A DNA stretch of 64,000 nucleotides, from the NCBI RefSeq assembly GCF_030143245.1, contig NZ_JARJNS010000006.1, positions 124,001 to 188,000 on the forward strand, written 5' to 3'. The notes beneath the pieces are model-generated. The model made no database searches, was not told the DNA's origin, and was given only the letters and a program-made list of their open reading frames with translations. Positions 18,528-28,289 of the stretch are shown piece by piece (position 1 is the stretch's first letter; every line of letters begins with the position of its first letter). Source of the DNA: Rhabdaerophilum sp. SD176. GTDB lineage: Bacteria > Pseudomonadota > Alphaproteobacteria > Rhizobiales > Beijerinckiaceae. The position numbers and the translations under genes are program-made.

Positions 18528-19406
18528 ATGCAATACGAGATCACCCTCCGGCTCGGCTATGCCTATGCCCACCCTGTCGCACAGGCGCGGCACCTTCTGA
18601 GGGTACAGCCGCGCACCGTGCCCGGCATGCAAAGGCTGGTGGCGGCGCAGCTCGACATCGAGCCCGGCCAGCCGGAGCGCGCGGTCCGGACGGATTTTTT
18701 CGGCAACATCGTCCATTCGCTGCATTTCCATGAGGATCATGCGGAGATTGATCTCCGGCTCCTCGCCTATGTGGAACGGCAGAGCGCGTTGCCGGTGCTG
18801 GATGTCGCACCGACGCTCGACCGGATGCGGGACGAACTCACCCGGCGGAGTGAACTCGGCCCGGATTCGCCGCTTCATTTCCTCGGCCCCTCGCCACGCA
18901 TCCCCGATTTCGTGCCCTTCCGCGATTTCGCGATGGCAGCCCTCAACCCGGGCATGAGCCCTGTCGAGGCGATGCGGTCGATCGGCGCCGCGCTCTCGGC
19001 ACATATGGAATTCGACGATGCCGCCACCGATGTCGACACCCCTCCGCTTGCGGCCTTCGAGGCGGGGCGCGGGGTCTGCCAGGATTACAGCCAGATCATG
19101 ATCGCCAGCCTCCGCGCGATCGGCATTCCCGCCGGCTATGTCAGCGGGTTCCTGCGCACCCTGCCGCCGCCCGGCGAGGAGCGCCTCCCCGGCGCCGATG
19201 CCATGCACGCGTGGGTGCGCATCTGGTGCGGAAACAGTGTCGGCTGGCTGGAATATGACCCGACCAACGCCATGGCCGTTGCCGATGACCATATCCTCGT
19301 CGGCTACGGGCGGGACTATGCCGATGTCGCGCCGATCCGGGGCGTCAGTCGCACGGCCGGCGGCCAGACCGGCCACCACACGGTGGATGTCATCCCCGTC
19401 GGATAG
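18528..19406 (+). CDS. Transglutaminase-like cysteine protease/ligase
   Basis: This 292-residue protein has the N-terminal beta domain (MQYEITLRLGYAYAHPVAQARHLLRVQPRT) and a C-terminal transglutaminase core with an intact triad Cys184-His228-Asp244, seen in GRGVCQDYSQIM, AMHAWVRIW and WLEYDPTNA. It is the third gene of the operon, eight bases after the ATP-grasp/alpha-E stop. In such clusters the small transglutaminase is thought to act as a peptidase or amidase opposing or completing the ligase step; that is inference. The gene converges with the marR-like gene 12 bases away. Confidence 0.92.
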   Translation: MQYEITLRLGYAYAHPVAQARHLLRVQPRTVPGMQRLVAAQLDIEPGQPERAVRTDFFGNIVHSLHFHEDHAEIDLRLLAYVERQSALPVLDVAPTLDRMRDELTRRSELGPDSPLHFLGPSPRIPDFVPFRDFAMAALNPGMSPVEAMRSIGAALSAHMEFDDAATDVDTPPLAAFEAGRGVCQDYSQIMIASLRAIGIPAGYVSGFLRTLPPPGEERLPGADAMHAWVRIWCGNSVGWLEYDPTNAMAVADDHILVGYGRDYADVAPIRGVSRTAGGQTGHHTVDVIPVG

Positions 19407-19418
19407 GGCTGCCGCTGC

Positions 19419-19877
19419 TCACGGCGCGGGCTTCATCAGCGCGTGGCCCTGCTCATGCGCAGCGATCGCCTTCCGGAACAGCCGGATCAACTCCGTCACT
19501 TCTGCCGGCTCGAGCCCCGCGACCATATGGCGCTGGGCCGTCTCTACAGCCGGCTGTATGCCTGCCAACGTGGCCAGCCCGGCCTCCGTCAGGTGCAGCA
19601 TATGGGCCCGCCGGTCTCTCGGGCTGGCTGCCCGGGCCAGCAGGCCTTTCTGGACGAGACGGTCGATGACGCCGCCGATCGTCGTGCGGTCATAGGCGAT
19701 GAGGCCAGCGAGCGTCGCCTGGTCGATGCCAGGATGGTGCCTCAACACTGCCAGGGCGACATATTGCACCGGCGTCAGGTCAAAGCCAGCCGCTGTTGCC
19801 TCGGCATGGAAGACCGCCACCGCGATCTGCTGGAAGCGGCGCGCGAGATGGCCGGGCATATCAGAATGATCGTGCAT
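19419..19877 (-). CDS. MarR-family regulator, probable MobR-like repressor
   Basis: This 152-residue winged-helix protein carries FDLTPVQYVALAVLRHHPGIDQATLAGLIAYDRTTIGGVIDRLVQKGLL, the wing ARAASPRDRRAHMLHLTEAG and terminal dimerisation helices. The ATG at 19877 has an AGAGGA site; the longer frame is not needed. It is transcribed away from the flavin hydroxylase gene, with a shared AT-rich promoter region carrying a duplicated 12-base motif. In Comamonas testosteroni, MobR (MarR family) represses mobA until 3-hydroxybenzoate binds. By analogy this protein should sense a hydroxylated aromatic acid. Confidence 0.88.
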   Translation of the reverse strand: MHDHSDMPGHLARRFQQIAVAVFHAEATAAGFDLTPVQYVALAVLRHHPGIDQATLAGLIAYDRTTIGGVIDRLVQKGLLARAASPRDRRAHMLHLTEAGLATLAGIQPAVETAQRHMVAGLEPAEVTELIRLFRKAIAAHEQGHALMKPAP

Positions 19878-19929
19878 GGCTTTTTCCTCTCGATCCCTCG
19901 CGATGCCGCCAGCTGCTCCCACTAATTGA

Positions 19930-19956
19930 CAGCATACTTATAATCAGCATACTTAT
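19930..19956. promoter_or_regulatory. Tandem operator repeat in the marR/mobA-like promoter region
   Basis: CAGCATACTTAT occurs twice (19930-19941 and 19945-19956), centres 15 bases apart. The repeats overlap the -10 region of the minus-strand promoter and the TTGACA (19926-19931) and TATAAT (19939-19944) elements readable on the plus strand. A repressor bound here would block both genes, as expected for an autoregulated MarR protein. Confidence 0.6.
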
Positions 19957-19966
19957 CATTTATCAA
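19938..19966 (-). promoter_or_regulatory. Sigma-70-type promoter of the marR-like gene
   Basis: On the minus strand TTGATA (19966-19961), a 17-base spacer and TTATAA (19943-19938) form a near-consensus promoter about 60 bases before the marR ATG. The region is strikingly AT-rich compared with its surroundings. Confidence 0.6.
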
Positions 19967-20042
19967 TCCGGGCGTCCAGCCGGGCCGGACTTCTCGGCGC
20001 GGGACAGGGCAGACCTGCTTCATCTGACGGAGCGACGAGATC

Positions 20043-21986
20043 ATGCAGTTCCACCAGAATGGCTTCGAGCCGGGTGATCCGGAGAACCATGACCCTGCCG
20101 AACGCTATCGCCAAGGCGGCGCCGTCGGGCCGGTTCCGGACGAGGTGGATGTGCTGATCGTCGGCACCGGGCCGGCTGGGCTGACGCTCGCCGCCCAGCT
20201 TGCCGCCTTCCCCGAGATCCGCACCTGCATTGTCGAGCAGCGCCCGACCCGCCTCTTTCGCGGACAGGCGGATGGCATTGCCTGCCGCACCATGGAAATG
20301 TTCGAGGCCTTCGGATTCGCCGAGCGCGTGGCCCGCGAGGCCTGCTGGATTCTCGAGACAACCTTCTGGAAGCCGGAAGAGGCCCAGCCTGACCATATCG
20401 CTCGGTCCGGCCGGGTTCAGGACACGGAGGACGGTCTGTCGGAATTCCCGCATGTCATCCTCAACCAGGCTCGCGTGCAGGATTTCTACCTCGATGTGAT
20501 GCGCAAGGCCCCTGCCCGGCTGGCGCCGCATTACAGCCGGCGGCTGGTTTCGCTCTCGGTTGATGATCAGGCCGCTGCCGGCCCGGTCGGTGCGGCCTAT
20601 CCCGTCACGGCCACGCTGGAACGGCTCGACCCCTCGCATGAAGGCCGGACGGAGACGATCCGCGCCCGGTTCGTCGTCGGCTGCGATGGCGCCCGCAGCA
20701 GCGTCCGGAAGGCGATGGGCCTTGCGCTCGAGGGCGATTCCGCCAATCAGGCCTGGGGTGTGATGGATCTCCTCGCCGTGACCGATTTCCCGGACATCCG
20801 GATGAAGGCGCTGATCCAATCCGCCCGGGATGGCTCGATGGTGCTGATCCCGCGCGAGGGCGGCCATATGGTCCGGCTCTATGTCGAGCTGGACAAGCTG
20901 GCCGAGGGCGAGCGCGTCAGCCAGAAGGCGATCACGGCGGAGGATCTCGTCGCCACCGCCCGGCGCATTCTCCACCCCTACACGCTGGAGGTGAAGGACA
21001 TTCCGTGGTGGTCGGTCTACGAGATCGGCCAACGCCTTTGCCCGCGCTTCGATGACCGGCAACCAGACGCGCCAGCCAGCCGCCTGCCGCGGCTCTTCAT
21101 CGCCGGCGATGCCTGCCATACGCACAGCCCCAAGGCCGGCCAGGGCATGAATGTGTCCATGCAGGACAGTTTCAACCTCGGCTGGAAACTGGCGCAGGTG
21201 CTGCGCGGCGCCGCCCGGCCGGAACTTCTCGCCACCTATTCCGAGGAACGGCAGGCGATTGCGCGCGAACTGATCGAATTCGACAGGGAATGGGCGGGCA
21301 TTCTCGGCAAGGCCAAGGAGGCCGCCGCCGCAGGCCTGCCCTATGATCCCTCCGAGACCCAGCGCTATTTCGTCCAGCACGGCCGCTATACCGCAGGCAC
21401 GGCCACGCAATACCGTCCTTCATTGCTGACAGCGGATGCCCGACATCAGGCGCTGGCACCGGGATTTGCCATCGGCACGCGGTTCCATTCCGCCCCGGTC
21501 ATCCGGCTGGCCGATGCCAAGCCGATGCATCTCGGCCATGTCGCCAAGGCGGACGGGCGCTGGCGGCTGTTCGCTTTCGCCGATGCGGAGGATGATGGCC
21601 GCCCGGAAGGCGGGATCGGACGGCTCTGCGGCTTTCTTGACTCGGCGGCATCGCCCGTCCGCCGGTTCACGCCGGCCCGCGCGGATATCGATGCGGTGAT
21701 TGATGTCCGGGCGATCTTCCGGAAGCCGCATCGGTCGCTGGCGATCGAGCGGATGCCGACCTTCCTCCTGCCGCTGACCGGCCGCCTCCGGCTTCGGGAT
21801 TATGAGAAAATTTTTTGCAACGATCCGGCCGATCGTCAAAATATTTTTGTCAATCGCGGGGTCGATTCCAGGCGCGGTTGCGTGGTCATTTTGCGCCCGG
21901 ATCAGTTCGTTTCGGCGCTTTTTCCGCTCGATGCGCATGCGGAAATCAGCGCCTTCTTCGAGCGGATCCTGCTGCCGGGCGCCTGA
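20043..21986 (+). CDS. MobA-like FAD-dependent aromatic hydroxylase
   Basis: This 647-residue protein is in the size range of 3-hydroxybenzoate 4-hydroxylase and phenol 2-monooxygenase. It has a Rossmann FAD site VDVLIVGTGPAGLTLAAQL (about 35-53), the second motif GCDGARSSVRKAMG and the FAD-ribityl motif GDACHTHSPKAGQGMNVSMQD. A C-terminal thioredoxin-like domain is typical of this subfamily. It should hydroxylate a phenolic acid using NADPH and oxygen. The ATG follows GGAGCGACGAG. The divergent MarR gene supports assignment to the MobA group; the exact substrate is not provable here. No ring-cleavage genes follow. Confidence 0.85.
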   Translation: MQFHQNGFEPGDPENHDPAERYRQGGAVGPVPDEVDVLIVGTGPAGLTLAAQLAAFPEIRTCIVEQRPTRLFRGQADGIACRTMEMFEAFGFAERVAREACWILETTFWKPEEAQPDHIARSGRVQDTEDGLSEFPHVILNQARVQDFYLDVMRKAPARLAPHYSRRLVSLSVDDQAAAGPVGAAYPVTATLERLDPSHEGRTETIRARFVVGCDGARSSVRKAMGLALEGDSANQAWGVMDLLAVTDFPDIRMKALIQSARDGSMVLIPREGGHMVRLYVELDKLAEGERVSQKAITAEDLVATARRILHPYTLEVKDIPWWSVYEIGQRLCPRFDDRQPDAPASRLPRLFIAGDACHTHSPKAGQGMNVSMQDSFNLGWKLAQVLRGAARPELLATYSEERQAIARELIEFDREWAGILGKAKEAAAAGLPYDPSETQRYFVQHGRYTAGTATQYRPSLLTADARHQALAPGFAIGTRFHSAPVIRLADAKPMHLGHVAKADGRWRLFAFADAEDDGRPEGGIGRLCGFLDSAASPVRRFTPARADIDAVIDVRAIFRKPHRSLAIERMPTFLLPLTGRLRLRDYEKIFCNDPADRQNIFVNRGVDSRRGCVVILRPDQFVSALFPLDAHAEISAFFERILLPGA

Positions 21987-22012
21987 ACGGCATTCCTGCC
22001 GAAATCTGGCAG

Positions 22013-22044
22013 GAGCCCCCTCCGACCGGAGGGGGCGAGGCTCG
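22013..22044 (+). terminator. Hairpin after the flavin hydroxylase gene
   Basis: GCCCCCTCC and GGAGGGGGC form a perfect 9-base stem with a GACC loop (22015-22036), extended by GAG..CTC-like flanks. It lies about 28 bases after the hydroxylase stop and has no T-run. It probably terminates or insulates before dinB. Confidence 0.5.
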
Positions 22045-22106
22045 TTCATGAACAGCATCCGTGCTAGGATTCGCTGTCGTTGCAGGAAGACGGCATTGCC
22101 CAGGGC

Positions 22107-23234
22107 ATGAGCGAAGAGCCCCTTTCCCCGGCTGTGGTTGGGACGGAATCCCTCAAGGATATCCGCAAGATCATCCATGTCGACATGGATGCCTTCTACG
22201 CCTCGGTCGAGCAGCGGGACAATCCTGAACTCCGCGGCAAGCCGGTCGCCGTGGGCTTCGGCGCCAAGCGCGGCGTGGTTGCTGCCGCGAGCTACGAGGC
22301 CCGCCGCTTCGGCGTTCATTCGGCCATGCCCTCGGTGACGGCCTTGCGAAAATGCCCGGATCTCATTTTCGTGCGCCCGCGCTTCGAGACCTACCGCGCC
22401 GTCTCGAACCAGATTCACGAGATATTCTCGGCCTTTACGCCGTTGATCGAACCCCTCTCGCTCGATGAGGCCTATCTCGATGTCACCGAGAATCTCGCGG
22501 GAATAGCCCTCGCCACCGAGGTGGCAAGCCGGATCCGCGCCCGCATCCGCGAGGAGACGGCGCTGACCGCTTCAGCGGGCATCAGCTATAACAAGTTCCT
22601 CGCGAAATTGGCTTCAGGCCAGCGCAAGCCGGACGGCCAGTTCGTCATCCCGCCGCAGGCCGGGCCAGCCTTCGTGGAAAACCTGCCGATCGGCAAGTTC
22701 CACGGCATCGGCCCGGCGACCGAGGCGAAGATGAACAGGCTTGGCATTCATAAAGGCGCGGATCTGAAGGGCCGGAATCTGGCCTTCCTGCAGGAGAATT
22801 TTGGCAAATCCGGCCCCTATTATTACTGGTTGTCCCGAGGCATAGACCACCGCCCTGTCCGGCCGGAACGGGTGCGCAAGTCGGTCGGCGCCGAGGATAC
22901 CTTCTCCAACGATATCCGTGATTTCGAGGGCGCGCATGAGGGGCTCCGGCCGCTGATGGCAAAGGTCTGGACGCATTGCGAGCGACACGGGCTGAAGGCC
23001 CGGACGGTCACACTGAAGGTGAAGTTCACCGATTTCCAGTTGATCACCCGCAGCCGGACCTTCGCCCGGCCGGTTCCGTCGCTTGTGGCGATCGAGCAAG
23101 CCGTCATTCATCTCCTCGGCCTGCTCTTCCCGCTGGCCAAGGATATCCGCCTGCTGGGGGTGACCCTCTCCTCCTTTGACGCTGCCGAAGAACCGGACCT
23201 CCCGCAACTCGACCTGTTCGGCGGCGAGACCTGA
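22107..23234 (+). CDS. dinB: DNA polymerase IV
   Basis: This 375-residue Y-family translesion polymerase has the palm motif IIHVDMDAFYASVEQRDNPEL and the catalytic SLDEAYLDVTEN with its acidic pair. It also has the HhH thumb region (FHGIGPATEAKMNRLGIHKGADL) and a little-finger domain (SVGAEDTFSNDIRDFEGA). It ends LPQLDLFGGET; the QLDLF segment is a beta-clamp-binding motif. A TTG-initiated frame extends nine codons further, but the ATG at 22107 is more plausible. It copies past damaged DNA at the cost of mutations. It is preceded by a hairpin and converges with frmA five bases away. Confidence 0.96.
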   Translation: MSEEPLSPAVVGTESLKDIRKIIHVDMDAFYASVEQRDNPELRGKPVAVGFGAKRGVVAAASYEARRFGVHSAMPSVTALRKCPDLIFVRPRFETYRAVSNQIHEIFSAFTPLIEPLSLDEAYLDVTENLAGIALATEVASRIRARIREETALTASAGISYNKFLAKLASGQRKPDGQFVIPPQAGPAFVENLPIGKFHGIGPATEAKMNRLGIHKGADLKGRNLAFLQENFGKSGPYYYWLSRGIDHRPVRPERVRKSVGAEDTFSNDIRDFEGAHEGLRPLMAKVWTHCERHGLKARTVTLKVKFTDFQLITRSRTFARPVPSLVAIEQAVIHLLGLLFPLAKDIRLLGVTLSSFDAAEEPDLPQLDLFGGET

Positions 23235-23239
23235 ACGGT

Positions 23240-24367
23240 TCAGAACACCACGACCGACCGGATGCTCTTGCCCTCGTGCATCAGGTCGAAGGCCGTGTTG
23301 ATCTCCTCCAGCGGCATGGTGTGGGTGATCAGGTCATCGATGTTGATCTTGCCCTCCATGTACCAGTCGACGATTTTCGGCACGTCGGTCCGGCCGCGCG
23401 CTCCGCCGAAAGCCGAGCCTTTCCAGACCCTTCCGGTGACAAGCTGGAAGGGCCGCGTGGCAATCTCGGCCCCCGAGGGCGCCACGCCAATGATGATGCT
23501 CTCGCCCCAGCCGCGATGGCAGCATTCCAGCGCCTGCCGCATCGTCGTCGTGTTGCCGATGCATTCGAACGAGAAATCCGCGCCGCCCGCCGTCAGGTCG
23601 ACAATCGCCTGAACGACCTTGTCGCGGCCGACATCGTCGGGATTCACGAAGTCGGTCATGCCGAACTTGCGTGCCATCGCCGCCTTGGCGGGGTTGAGAT
23701 CGACGCCGATGATCTTGTCGGCCCCGACCATCCGTGCAGCCTGAATGACGTTCAACCCGATACCGCCGAGCCCGAAGACAACGACATTCGCACCGGGCCA
23801 GACCTTTGCCGTATAGATCACCGCGCCGATGCCGGTGGTCACGCCGCAGCCGATATAGCAGATCTTGTCGAACGGAGCGTCCTCGCGGACCTTGGCGAGG
23901 GCGATCTCCGGCAGGATGGTGAAGTTCGAGAAGGTCGAGCAGCCCATGTAATGGAAGATCTCGCCAGGGCGCGGCCCGACCGGCGTGCAGGAAAAGCGGC
24001 TGGTCCCGTCCGGCATCACGCCCTGGCCCTGCGTCGCACGGATGGACGTACAGAGATTCGAGCGCTGCGAGAGGCAGGTCTTGCAGCTGCGGCATTCCGG
24101 CGTGTAAAGCGGGATTACATGATCGCCCGGGCGGAGGCTGGTCACGCCAGCGCCGATCTCGCGGACGATCCCGGCCCCTTCATGGCCGAGGATTGCCGGG
24201 AATTTCCCTTCTGAATCAAGACCGGACAGGGTGTAGGCATCGGTGTGGCAAATGCCTGTCGCCATGATCTCCACCAGAACCTCGCCCGGCTTCGGGCCGG
24301 CAATGTCGATGGTCTCGATGGTGAGAGGCGCCTTGGCCTCCCAGGCAACAGCGGCGCGGCTCTTCAT
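23240..24367 (-). CDS. frmA: S-(hydroxymethyl)glutathione dehydrogenase (class III ADH)
   Basis: This 375-residue zinc-dependent medium-chain dehydrogenase oxidises S-hydroxymethylglutathione, formed from formaldehyde, to S-formylglutathione, and can also reduce S-nitrosoglutathione. It shows the catalytic zinc site ATGICHTDAYTLSG and GHEGAGIVREIG, structural-zinc cysteines in PECRSCKTCLSQRSNLC, CGVTTGIGAVIYTAKV and the NAD site VFGLGGIGLNVIQ. The ATG at 24367 is preceded by AAGGAG, so the 18-codon upstream extension is rejected. No frmB or frmR lies beside it. Confidence 0.96.
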   Translation of the reverse strand: MKSRAAVAWEAKAPLTIETIDIAGPKPGEVLVEIMATGICHTDAYTLSGLDSEGKFPAILGHEGAGIVREIGAGVTSLRPGDHVIPLYTPECRSCKTCLSQRSNLCTSIRATQGQGVMPDGTSRFSCTPVGPRPGEIFHYMGCSTFSNFTILPEIALAKVREDAPFDKICYIGCGVTTGIGAVIYTAKVWPGANVVVFGLGGIGLNVIQAARMVGADKIIGVDLNPAKAAMARKFGMTDFVNPDDVGRDKVVQAIVDLTAGGADFSFECIGNTTTMRQALECCHRGWGESIIIGVAPSGAEIATRPFQLVTGRVWKGSAFGGARGRTDVPKIVDWYMEGKINIDDLITHTMPLEEINTAFDLMHEGKSIRSVVVF

Positions 24368-24530
24368 GGGGATTCTCCTTGAACTGGCGGCGAGCGTTTC
24401 CGGTGCTGCCAGCCAAGTCAAGTCCCGTAAGGTCGGCGGACGTCTCCGTCACCGGCTGCGTTTTTGGCGTGCGATGTTCCGGGCCGGACCGGTTCTGGTC
24501 CATGCATGAGTGCCGCCCGCCCTATTCCGA

Positions 24531-25504
24531 TTACGGCGTGGCGCTTGTGCCCGGCGGCTGAGCCAGGAGATGGCAGGCCACGCGGCCGGCCTGATCGAGG
24601 ATGACCGGCGGGACGATTGAATTGCAGGATGCGATGCGCTTCGGGCAGCGCGGATGGAACGGGCAGCCCGGCGGTGGATCAAGCGGATCGGGAAAGGCGA
24701 GGCCGAGCCCCGTATCCGGGATGCCGAGTCCGGGCTCCGGCGTCAGCGCTGAAGCGAGCAGGGCCTGCGTGTAGGGATGGCGCGGGCGTTCGAACAGGGC
24801 AGCTGTCTGCGCCTGTTCCACAACCTGCCCGAGATACATCACCGCGACCCGGCTGGCGATATGCTCGACCACTGCGAGATTGTGGCTGATGAACACGAAG
24901 GTCGTGCCAAAATCACGCCGGAGATCCATCAGCAGGTTGAGGATCTGTGACTGGACCGACACATCGAGCGCCGAGGTCGGTTCGTCGCAGATCACCAGTT
25001 CCGGCCGCATCACGAGCGCCCGGGCGATCGCGACGCGCTGGCGCTGGCCGCCGGAAAGCTGGGCGGGATAGGCCTGCGCGAAGCGTTCAGGCAGGCCGAC
25101 GCGTTCCAGCATCTCCATTGCCGCACGGCGGCAAGTGGCGGCATCGGCCTTGCCCTGCACTTCCATCGGCAGGGCCACGATCTCGGCGATGCGACGGCGC
25201 GGATTGAGCGAGGAATACGGGTCCTGGAAGACAGGTTGCACGCGGCGGGCAATGTCGAGCCGGCCCATGCTCCGCATATCCTGCCCGCCGAGCCGGATCT
25301 CGCCGGAACTGGCCGGCAGGAGGCCCAGCAGCATGCGCGCGAGGGTGGACTTGCCGCAGCCACTCTCGCCCACGATGGCAAGGATTTCGCCTTCCTCGAC
25401 AGAAAGAGACACGCCATTGACCGCGTTGAGCCGGCGTTTCGGCGAAAAAAGGCCGCGGCTGACCGTGAAGCGGCGTGTCACATCCCGGGCTTCGAGCAGG
25501 ATCG

Positions 25505-25508
<4 letters not shown>
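24531..25508 (-). CDS. dppF: Oligopeptide/dipeptide ABC importer ATPase (DppF type)
   Basis: This 325-residue ATPase has Walker A GESGCGKST, the Q-loop QDPYSSLNPRR, signature [15 protein letters not shown], Walker B LVICDEPTSALDVS and switch HNLAVVEHIA. The C-terminal oligo/dipeptide domain carries PPGCPFHPRCPKRIASC, whose cysteines may hold an iron-sulfur centre in this family. It is the last gene of the transporter operon and overlaps dppD by ATGA, which defines the start at 25508. Confidence 0.92.
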
Positions 25509-26466
<958 letters not shown>

Positions 26467-26470
<4 letters not shown>

Positions 26471-27369
26471 GCGCGGCCATCCGGGGCGAGAACGTCTCGC
26501 AGGCCATCGCCGACGAGGTTGATCGCCAGGACCAGCAGGGCAAGCGCCGAGCCGGGAATGGCGATCAGCCAGAACGAGAAGAACATGTAGGCCTTGGCCT
26601 CGGAGATCATCAGCCCCCAGCTTGGCAAGGGAGGCTGCACACCAAGACCGAGGAAGGACAAGGCCGCCTCCAGCAGGATGGCGCTGGCCGCCTCCACCGT
26701 GGCCACGACGATAAGCTGCGGCGCCACGTTGGGCAGCACCTCGCGCAGGATGATCCGAGGCGTGGAGGCGCCGGCGGCTTCGGCAGCAGCGACATAGTCG
26801 AGTCCCCTCACCTGCTGGGTGGCCGATCGCATGACCACTGCAAACCGGTCCCATTTCAGCAGGCCGAGGATCAGGATCACCACCAGGAGCGAGCCGGAGA
26901 TCATCGCCACGACCGCCAGCGCGACCAGCACGACCGGCAGGGCAAGGCGCGTGGTGATGATGAAGGTGATGGCGAGGTCGATGCGGCCTCCGAAATAGCC
27001 CGCGGCGAGGCCAAGTCCAGCGCCGATGAAGCCGGAAATCACCATGACCGACAGCCCGATCAGCAGCGAGATCTGTCCGCCCCAGAGTACGCGGGAGAGG
27101 TAATCGCGGCCGAGATTGTCGGTCCCAAGCGGATGAGCCCATTGACCGCTTGCCTCCCAGATCGGCGGGATCATGCGTTTCGTCAGATCCTGCGCGTAGG
27201 GGTCATGCGGGGCGATCCAGGGCGCCAGCAGCGAGGCAAGGATGATCAGTACCAGCAGAGTGGCACCGGCGAGGAAGCCCTTGTGGCCGCGCATGCGGCG
27301 CCAGAGCAAGGCCCGCTGCGACAGTTCGGGCAGTGCGGTGACAGCACCTGCTTCGGCAAGTCCTGCCAT
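26467..27369 (-). CDS. dppC: Dipeptide ABC importer permease (DppC type)
   Basis: This 300-residue permease with about six helices starts with a cytoplasmic stretch (ALLWRRMRGHKGFLAGATLL). It then has the conserved HPLGTDNLGRDYLSRVLWGGQISL segment and the EAA loop YVAAAEAAGASTPRIILREVLPN. The ATG at 27369 overlaps the dppB stop as TGATG, so it is preferred to a start ten codons earlier. It forms the channel with DppB. Confidence 0.92.
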
Positions 27370-28286
27370 CACGCGACCCTCAGGCGCGGATCGATCCACG
27401 CATTGACGAGATCGGCGCAGAGCGTCAGCAGCACATAGGCCACCGAGAGAATGAGCAGAACGGCCTGCGTGACCGGGAAATCCTTGTGGGTGATCGACTG
27501 GTAGGCGAGATAGCCGAGGCCATCGAGGGCGAAGATGGTTTCGATCACGATCGAGCCGCCCAGCAGGAAGCCGAGCTGCACGGCGGCGAGCGCCACGACC
27601 GGCACCAGGGCATTGCGGAGGGCGTGTTTCATGACCACGCTGGCTGGTGACAGCCCCTTGGCCCGGGCGGTGCGGATGTAATCCGCCGCCAGCACCTCGA
27701 TCATCCCGGCGCGGATCAGCCGCATGAAGGGCGGCGTGATGTAGAGACCGAGCGAGAGCGTGGGCAGGACGAAATGCGCCCAGGTCTCGCTTCCGGAAAC
27801 CGGCAACCAGCGCAGCTTGATCGAGAAGATCATGACCAGCACCAGCGCGAAGAAGAAGTTCGGCAGGGCCTGCCCCGCCACGGCCAGAGCGAGGCTGAGG
27901 CGGTCAATCCAGGTATTGGGAAAGAGCGCCGCCAGCACGCCGAGCGGGACGGCCATGACGAGGGCCAAAGCCAGCGAGGCAAAGGCGAGGACCAGCGTCA
28001 CGCCGATCTTCTCGCGGATGAGCCCGGTCACGCCGGTCTTGAAATAAAGCGACTGGCCGAAATCGCCTGACAACGTGCGGAACAGCCATTCGCCGTATTG
28101 GACGATCAATGGCCGGTCGAGCCCGTAGGTCTTCCGGACAAGGTCGATATCCTCTGTGCGGGCGCCCTCGCCGGCAATGGCCAGCGCGACATCACCGGAC
28201 AGGCGCAGCAGGACGAAGCTCGCGGCCGAAACCGCGAGCGCGACCAGCAAGGCCAGCCCGAGCCGCTTGAGCGCGTAGCCGATCAC
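27369..28286 (-). CDS. dppB: Dipeptide ABC importer permease (DppB type)
   Basis: This 305-residue permease opens MIGYALKRLGLALLVALAVSAASFVLL, with DPxx-type periplasmic loop YGLDRPLIVQYGEWLFRTLSGDFGQSL, an EAA loop DYIRTARAKGLSPASVVMKHALRNALVP and the terminal DLVNAWIDPRLRV common to DppB/OppB. Translation starts at GTG (28286), with a GGAAG site inside the end of the binding-protein gene, so the two genes are closely coupled. Confidence 0.92.
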   Translation of the reverse strand: MIGYALKRLGLALLVALAVSAASFVLLRLSGDVALAIAGEGARTEDIDLVRKTYGLDRPLIVQYGEWLFRTLSGDFGQSLYFKTGVTGLIREKIGVTLVLAFASLALALVMAVPLGVLAALFPNTWIDRLSLALAVAGQALPNFFFALVLVMIFSIKLRWLPVSGSETWAHFVLPTLSLGLYITPPFMRLIRAGMIEVLAADYIRTARAKGLSPASVVMKHALRNALVPVVALAAVQLGFLLGGSIVIETIFALDGLGYLAYQSITHKDFPVTQAVLLILSVAYVLLTLCADLVNAWIDPRLRVA

Positions 28287-28289
28287 CCG

